Shown one piece after another: positions 50,901 through 60,530 of a stretch of 64,000 nt of DNA. Under the pieces are notes generated by a model. It saw nothing but the letters and a program-made list of their open reading frames with translations, ran no database searches and had not been told where the DNA came from. Location of the stretch: the NCBI GenBank assembly GCA_025642075.2, contig JAODUO010000542.1:183501-247500 (forward strand), in the 5' to 3' direction. Made by a program: the position numbers and the translations under genes. This stretch comes from Ridgeia piscesae. Its lineage: Eukaryota; Annelida; Polychaeta; Sabellida; Siboglinidae. The number at the start of each line of letters is the position of its first letter. The stretch's first letter is position 1.

Positions 50901-53900
50901 TGGTGGGCCACTTACTGAGTCTATGAGTGCACTGGCCTGGGGCGTGGTGGGCCACTTACCGAGTCAATGAGTGCACTGGCCTGGGGTGAGGTGGGCCACC
51001 TACCGAGTCAATGAGTGTACTGGCCGGGGGTGTGGTGGGCCATTTACCGAGTCAATGAGTGCACTGGCCTGGGGTGTGGTGGGCCACTTACCGAGTCAAT
51101 GAGTGCACTGGCCTGGGGCGTGGTGGGGCACTTTTGCCGAGTCAATGAGTGCACTGGCCTGGGGCTGAGGTGGGCCACTTACCGAGTTAATGAGTGCACT
51201 GGCCTGGGGCGTGGTGGGCCACTTACGGAGTCAATGAGTGCACTGGCCTGGGGTGTGGGGGCCACCTACCGAGTCAATGAGTGTACTGGCCTGGGGTGTG
51301 GTGGGCCATTTACCGAGTCAATGAGTGCACTGGCCTGGGGTGTGGTTGGCCACTTACCGAGTCAATGAGTGCACTGGCCTGGGGCGTGGTGCGGCCACTT
51401 ACTGAGTCAATGAGTGCACTGGCCTGGGGCGTGATGCGGCCACTTACTGAGACAATGAGTGCACTGGCCTGGGGTGTGGTGGGCCACTTACCGAGTCAAT
51501 GAGTGCACTGGCCTGGGGCGTGGTGCGGCCACTTACAGAGTCAATGAGTGCACTGGCCTGGGGCATGGTGGGCCACTTACCGAGTCAATGAGTGCACTGG
51601 CCTGGGGTGTGGTGGGCCACTTACCGAGTCAATGAGTGCACTGGCCTGGGGCGTGGTGCGGCCACTCTTGTAGTGGTTGAAGTCGATGCGGATCTGATAG
51701 CTGACCCCCGCCTCGAGACAGGAACTGGGAGACACGAGGTAGTGGGTGGTTCCTGAGGACAGCCACAGTGACTAAAGAGTCTCATTACTGCTCTGCCATA
51801 TTCTATAATCTTCTAAAACGTATTTATCACAGACTGAAATGGTAGTTTCAATGAATATTAATTAAACAATAATTATGGTATACTACTATACTGTTATAAT
51901 AATGTAACAGTGCGGCTGTAATAATCTATATGAATCAAATTATTTTATCACCTTAGAGATTAATAAACAATCTATGGTCAATCTTTAAAATCTTATTTGA
52001 TATCACATCACAACGAAAATATTACAACATATAACATGTATAAATCTAATTATATTACGTCCCATCTGAAACTTATTTTACATTATACCAAAAAAAATAT
52101 TACAAAAAGAAGAATACACATATGCATTAAATTCATTTATAATTAAGTTTTAGTTTTTACAGACCCATTTATTTTAAGAGCTGTCAAAAGCAAAAATTAC
52201 AGAGAACTGCTGAAATATACTTGATTAATAATGTGATAATTTTTTAACTGGTTAATAACGTTACATATGGTTGAGTGTGTAACAGATTGATAATGTCACT
52301 TACATAACTGCTTGATAATATGATGTAATTGGTTGATACTATTATGTAACCAGATAACACAATGTAATTAGTTGATAACATGTCGTACCTGGTTGATAAT
52401 ACGATATAAGTGGTTAATATTGTGATATAACTAGTTGATAAAGTGATGTAACTGGTTGATAGTGTGATTACCTGGTTGATAAGATGATATAACTGGTTGA
52501 TAGTGTGATTACCTGGTTGATAAGATGATATAACTGGTTGATAGTGTGATTACCTGGTTGATAAGATGATATAACTGTTTGACAGTGTGATTACCTGGTT
52601 GATAAGATATATAACTGTTTGATAGTGTGACTACCTGGTTGATAAGATGATATAACTGTTTGACAGTGTGATTACCTGGTTGATAAGATGATATAACTGT
52701 TTGACAGTGTGATTACCTGGTTGATAAGATGGTATAACTGTTTGACAGGGTGATTACCTGGTTGATAAGATGATATAACTGGTTGATAATAAATTATAAC
52801 TGGTTGATAATATGATATAACTGGTTTTTATTACTTGACAATGTAGTGCAATTGGTTGGTAGTTCTGTGTAGCGGGAAGGATATGGTGTACCAGGTTGAT
52901 GGTGTTATGACACTGATTTACAGATGTGATGTAATCAGCTGGCAGTGTGGTGTAAGTAGACTGCAGTTGATGTAATGTATGATGTAACAGGTCAACAAGG
53001 GAGCAGCTGGTTGAGAATATGATGTAACAGGTTACAAATATAAGCAAGGAAGCAAGCACACACAAACAAGCGGATTAGCCTATTTACAACTCAGCAACAC
53101 AAAACACAGAAATATAAAAATCAAACCATGCAACAAAGAACTACATTAAACACTGTAACGGTGTTGATCTGGCATTGGGCAGTCCTTTCTCAGACCAACA
53201 CTTTAAAATATGACCACTTTCATAACAAATCCTGTCAAAATAACAGTTGAATTTTGTTCAGTTAGAAGTCAATTTTAGTTGAATTAGAAGCCAAAGATTT
53301 TTAAGACCAAGTTGAATGACTTGATTAAAAAGTACGTTTCTTAAAATGCAGCAAAAGATAATAAACCTACTTTACTGAAATTAAACATAAGACATTTTTT
53401 TAAGCATAATTCACTTTTTAACATCCTGAATAGTTTCATTTGAAAATATAATTTGGTGTAACAAATCTTTATTTATATTGAGGAGATCTTGATGAAATAA
53501 CCACACCCAAATGGTGGACTCGGTCTCTCTAATTGCCCCCTCTGTAACCCCGAATGGGGCAAGCAGTACCTGAGGGCATGGCAGACCTGGTGCGTGCCAG
53601 CTGGGGTATGGAGACGGTGTTGTCGCCCCGGTTCGGGTGCCACTGACTGCGAGGTAGGCTGGCGACCCTGGTCGCCTGCGATGACCAATCAAAGTTCCTG
53701 GGGATGACGGGCTCGATGACGATCGCGTCCCCAAGGTAGTCATGGGGGGTTTGGTCCCCCAGGGGGTCTTCCCCACTTCCCCACTCATCCACCGACAGAC
53801 CCACTGCTGCACACGCCAAGCAACAACATGCAACACGCGCTTGTGTGCACACACATGCAAGCTTGTGGGGAGCCGGCCCAGGCCTGGATGTGTGTTATGA

Positions 53901-53971
53901 ACATCTACAGCAAACCTTCTGGTTTGAGATGGCTTAACTGCCGCCTTATGGCAAGCTGAATTTAATTTTTT

Positions 53972-54048
<77 letters not shown>

Positions 54049-57000
54049 GTGTGGAATTATATTTTAAAACTTTCAAATAAGGTTATTAAACTCAGGCTAT
54101 AAATCATATCCTGGTTGGACATCATCCACTGGTGGTGTTGTATGTGTATTGACAACATGGTTACATCCAGGCCTGGCAGACAACAGCACACAAGCAGTGC
54201 ATGTACAACACACAAGCAGTGCATGCACAATGCACAAGCAGTGCATGTACAACACACAAGCAGTGCATGCACAACACACAAGCAGTGCATGTACAACATA
54301 CAAGCAGTGCAGGTGCACCACATAAGCTGCAAACTAAAACGCAATGCAACACATAAAATAACACACACCGAAATAAACCAAATTGTATTAGCTCAGACAA
54401 TGCAGGCTAGAGCAAGATGTGACATCATCTGGGACCGGTTTCATAAAGCCGCGTAACTTTGTGCGCAATTATGCGGTCTACTGGCTGCAACTAACAGCGA
54501 CTAGTTGATGTAACTTGTGTTCAGTTTCATGAGACCAATTTAGCATTCACGTAACTAAACCGATGTAGAATTGACCTAATTAGGTTGCGATGGTGAATCC
54601 CTGTATTTGTGCTGTGTCTGGAAACCTTTTTCTCTCTAGCTGCCACCTTTGCCGTTTGTATAGCAAATACCAAGCTTTGATGACTGTATAGGATATCCAG
54701 TGTAAACATAAAAAAATATTATGTTGAGAGTGGGCATGTCGGGAGCATCAACGAACTTGGGGAGCATCACGTAAATATTTCAACTAACATAAAGTTACGC
54801 CTACTAAATACATGGCACAGCCCAAGTGCAACTATGGAGCAGACTCATGAAATGCAACTAGTGTAACGTTACGACGTTTTAGGTTTTCGACGAGTTGTCG
54901 CCCGCTACGACGCTGTAAGGACGCTCCATGAAACCGACCCCTGAAGCATTGCAGCAAAGCAGAATAGAGGCTGCTGAAACTGGAGTGTTTTTAACCACCT
55001 GGTGGCAATATTTTTGTGTTACGCAAACAAACAGCACTCCACACGGGTCAGCAGTAACACCACAAAGTAACGCTGCATTGACAGGTGGAACATACTTATC
55101 AATTCACCACACACGATCTCTTCACCTTACAGAAACACAGCAGAGAAACAACATCAAGGAGCAACAACAGCAGTAGCAAAGCGAACAACAACAACAGTGT
55201 CCAGGCAGCAACAACAGCAGTAGCAAAGGGAACAACAACTGTGTCTAGGCAGCAGCAAAAGCAGCAAAAAGAACAACAACAATGTCGGGGCAGCAGCAAC
55301 AGTAGCATAGGGAACAACAACGTTCAAGCAGCTGCAACACTAGCATAGGAAACAACAACAACATTCAGGTAGCAGCATCAGTAGCTAATGGCCAACAACA
55401 CCATTGCATAGGCAGCAGCAACAACAGCAGCCTGAACAACAACACTCTCCAGGCGGCAGCAACTGGGCCAACAACAAAATAATGTCCAAGCAGTAGCTAA
55501 AATAGCAAAGGGACCAGCAACAACAACACAACAACGTTCACTGCGCAGCTAGAGTAACAAAGATACATACCTCTTGGTAGACTGCTCACTTTGAAGTCGT
55601 CCTGCGGTATGCTGTTGGCACACGGTCCCCTCTGGTCCACAGGGCCTGGACGGATGACAGTCACCCTGACGTCATCCCACCTCTCCCCCATCTACAGAAC
55701 ACCGGTTGTCATGGCAACACAGCATGGGCTTCCCAAGAACTCACTATGGTCCCACGTTTTCACTGAGGGACTACGAATGGATTTGTTTGGGTTGTTTGCA
55801 ATGTTATAGTCTGTAAAATATCTTATAGTTAGGCACAGAGTTGGAATAAACATATCTGGTTGAGAAAGCAAAACTCCTCATAACATTACTGAATTAATTA
55901 ATTACTAGTAATATATTATGATGGGTAAAAATAGTAAAAAGCAACATGGTTTTTGTACTGTGGAATATACAGGAGTTATACCACAAAAAAGTAAACCATA
56001 TCAGGACAAAATTCAAATACGAGTTTAAATCAACAGAGAAACGAGAGAACAGCTGATATATAAGGAACAATGGTAAGCTATTGTTGAAGAGGTCAACATC
56101 TGAACAGTAAAGATGAATGTCTCACACACTAAACAAATTCAGACACTAACCATTACTTCTAAAGAATGGAAAAACTGCAACATATGGTGTCATTAATTTG
56201 ATTAATATTTACACTTTTTAAATAAAAACAAAAATCATATCACAATCATTACAAAGCCCGCTAAAATAGGGTTTTTGTCTCGTTAAGCAAACATTTGGTT
56301 GAGTAACTGTCTCCACTCACCTGGGCCTCGTAACGGATCACGATCTCGTATTCCATCGACATCGGGATGTCAGGAATCTCAAAGATGAGACTGTCTCCTT
56401 CCGACACTCGCATGAATCCCGGACCTGTCCATGTGACCCTGCGGCCGGGCTGAGACTCCCGAATCACCACCCGTGTGTTCTGTCAACACATTCCTCAGTG
56501 AGCATATGTGTCCTGTCTGTCTTGTTCAAGTTCTATAACTTCATCACCAAGATGCAGTGCTAAATATGTTATGTTGATACAGTTTTGGTTCATTAAAATT
56601 TACCAGAATAGCCACGCTTTTCTGTACACATGTGTTGTGTAAACAAAAATATCAAAACAATTATCACGCCAACCACACTCTTTCACTGCCAATACCCATT
56701 TCCCACAAGAATTTACTTTTTGATTCCAAATATCACCAGTTTCTATGTGCTATGCAGCTAAGCAACCAAGCAGGAAAATCAAATGTGCCAAATGACACTT
56801 GAAGTATTGCATTTAATCATCTGACGGCATAGGAAACACAACACAAAATATTCATCACATTTGGTCACCAGGTGGCGATACTGTGCTAGTGATACAATGA
56901 CAGTCTGTCAGAGGGTACTTCACAAACTGAATACCTCAGTCATTCACTGATAGAAAATACCATTTAACGCAACTAGGATCAACTAAAATTATTAAATCCA

Positions 57001-57313
57001 TTTCCAGGTGTAATTTTAATTTACCGGGGACATTTCTTGGGTTTTAAATATTTAGTCATTTCAAAATGCGACTACAATTATATACTTCCACTTCTGACTT
57101 CTACCCATGAAGAAACATGCCATGGACAGCTGTTATCATCATTACAACATGTTTACCTTATGGCAGCACCACTCAGGATTAGCTGACCACTAAGTCTGTC
57201 CACTGTGTAGCCAATGAATGAAGGATGTGATTGAACAAATGAATGAATAAATGAATAAATGAATGAACGCTGAAAAAGGCAAATGGACCTCTGCATCTAC
57301 AGGGTGATACATG

Positions 57314-57373
<60 letters not shown>

Positions 57374-60300
57374 TATTAAGCAACAAGGTGATTATGCGTG
57401 CAAGACTCACCCCAACTCCTTCAGCAAACTCTGCCTCATAGATGAGGTAGTCGAGGTTGGTGATGAAGAACCCTGGTGCGGGCTGGTCACAGTGGCGACC
57501 AATGATGTTTGGCCGACAGTTACATTGTCCTGTCTGCTGGTCACACTTGTTGTCATAGGAACCACCAACGTCACAGTTGCATGGCTTGCATCCCTCGATG
57601 TCGTCCCCAAGACCCCAGTATTGTGGCTGGAAGGAGGAAGAGAAAATGTCAATTTACACGAACGACGACCGAACAATAATAACAATACTGCAAAACACTA
57701 TTGATAATGTTCATGCACCAGACAACTGCTCCCTACTCCTTCGTCAAACTGTCTGTCTGTGCGTGCATAACAAAGAGCATGCAAGAATGGGGTTTACTGA
57801 ATGATTCCCTTTATACAGTTGCTTATAAAAAGGCAAAGGTAAGTTCTGATAGAGCCCAGGACTGCTCAAAGCGCTTTACTTCCCTGGCAGACCTGTTCAA
57901 TCAGACACCGTCTCAACTTCCCTGGGAAGCGTCACTGAAGTCATTACAGCGAGAGGTTACTGTTACATTTTGTTTTTGATGCGTCAAAATATTTCTGCCA
58001 CGACTAAAATTGAGATTCCAAAGATGTGTGTTTATCAAAGTCAGTTAACATAAAAAAGGCTTCAGGTTATTTTGTAAAAGACGATCTTAAGATATGATGT
58101 AGAAAACTACATCAGCCTGAGCGAGCCATAGCAGTGGCCAGCCTACCACACTACCCTGGCAGGCCTACCACACTACCCTGGCAGGCAGCTGAGGCTGTGT
58201 CATGCATGGCACCATTGGTATGTAAGTATGTATGCTGAAGCAGTAGTACTTTGTCCCACATCTCACTCAGTGTTCTGTTACTCAAAGAACAACTGCATCT
58301 GCACAGAGGAAGAATTCAAAGAAATTGTTCTTCTGACCAGTGACGAATGACACTGATCACTGCTACAACGATGGACAACCCCTTCAAACCATAAACCAAT
58401 TTTGTGTAGTGACATATTGATGTCACTCATTGTCATCATTAGTGATTTTACTTGTTGGACTGGCAGATTCATCCATTACTGCCATGACTGACTATATAGG
58501 TTTTGATAATTAATAAAATTTGCAGACTTATAAAATTACATACCATTCATTAAATTTCATAATGTTGAATCAAAATGTAACAAATATTAACTTTAAATGA
58601 TTTTTATAAACCTGTTGAGTATTGTTGCATGTCTACATTCACTTAGGAAAACTGAGATATTTAATACCACCACATAAATTTATTTACATTTAATGATTTT
58701 ACATTATAAATTGCTCCTATGTCAACAATAGTAATCTCTTTACATCAGCGTCACAGTCAGCATGTTGTTAATATTATCCTGTTCGTAACTGGGAAAGTAA
58801 CAGGTATTTTATGGTAAAACTCCAATAACTTTCATACTTCTGCAAACCACTGCACTTTGGGTGTATTAAATACAAACATCAAGTATCGCCAACAGCCCCG
58901 AGTTGCCCCACCCACCCACTACAGCAGCTGTGGGAGTGGGGAAATACGTCTGGGATGAGTAAGCTTGTTCTCCCACCAGTGGGACACAGATTCCCGTGAC
59001 CCCAACATCTGGGTGAACTGCCACCTGGCCTATCTGGTGTTGATAGGGTAGCAGACCAAATAAATCGAGTACCACAGGCTCGGCCTCGCCTCACGTCCTC
59101 CCACAGAACAACCCGTCAGACCAGGCACACAGGTCACGCATGGGGTCACAGGTCAGATGCAGGGGTCATAGGTCATAATGTTTACTGACTGTGAGAGCTG
59201 TGGTATTGGGCATGAGGCAACATCTCCGTTGGCTCACCCACTGCAGCTGTTGGCTGCTGTGGTCCCCACACACCTAGACCCAGGGCTGTGGTTAACCCTG
59301 TACCATCAACACCCAGAGGAATGTACACAGGTGAACAAGAAGTGTGGCCAGGTACACTGGACCCCTTCTCAGCCCCCCACAGCCTATCAGCTCCCCCTGT
59401 CACCCTGTCTACAAGAGGGACAAAACACATATCAATTTCTACACTTATTTTTAAGGGTCTTACACGCTATGAATACCACAACTATTTCTTTGGGGTGAAA
59501 GGTGCAATATATTATGCCACATCCTGCAAAATATACAATATCTGCAGACGTTATGCCCTGTAAATTGCCTCTGCATGTTGAATGTTTGTGTCTTGTTTTT
59601 GGCTCAGTGCATGACAGTTAGTTAGTATTAGCTTCAATTTGTATGCTTAATAATAAATAACAGTATTTGTCTACGCCATAACTCTAGCAATAGATTCATT
59701 CAGAGGCACATAACACTTTAAAGGAATATAGAGATTACCTTATAGTTAAAAAATTGAGATATTGTTGTAAAATAAATTTATCAGTATAAATTGTTCAATA
59801 TAAATAAATAATATTAGTCTTAATAATAATAAAATAATAATACTGATAAATAATAGTTAATTATATTACATGTTAAAAATTAATTAAAAAAATATAAAAT
59901 AGTTGATAAATAGTAGATATTAACATATTAAATTATGCTTGTTTATGTAAAGATATTTTAATTCTTGATAAAATCAGATAAAGGATTATATTATATAATT
60001 TTGTGTATTCAAACTGAAATTTGTTCAATTATATGTACAGACTGTAACAGTCAACTGTTTCAATGATACTATCAAAACTACCGGTATACAGTCTTTTGAT
60101 GACTGGCAGTTACACATGAAAGTAAAGCTTTAGAATGAGTGTTTGTTCCTCTGTGTGGAATTATCCCATGTAGTAAGTTTTGACAGGAACTCTGCTCTGT
60201 TGAACAGAGGAAAACAGAATACACTTGGAAAGGGGGCTGCAGTCAAATTGCACCTCGAGTCCTTGATACTGCCAATAACATGTTGAAACTCAGTGTACTG

Positions 60301-60421
60301 TTGACCATTTTAGCAACAGAGCAGTCGACTGGTTGTTGTCTGGTCTTTCCAATTGAGAATTTTGTATCGGTGTTTATGGCATAATAAAGTAACTATACAC
60401 AACTTGGCAGGCATTATACCT

Positions 60422-60480
<59 letters not shown>

Positions 60481-60482
60481 CG

Positions 60483-60530
<48 letters not shown>

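Noticed and set aside
53411..54076. 221-codon minus-strand frame running through a TA repeat
   Set aside because: It is in a different frame from the phase-compatible candidate exon at 53570-53806 and starts in sequence next to a microsatellite.
58866..59430. GC-richer island with open frames on both strands in a laminin intron
   Set aside because: No phase-compatible exon for the junction 61177|57626, which already joins perfectly as CLPQYWGL.
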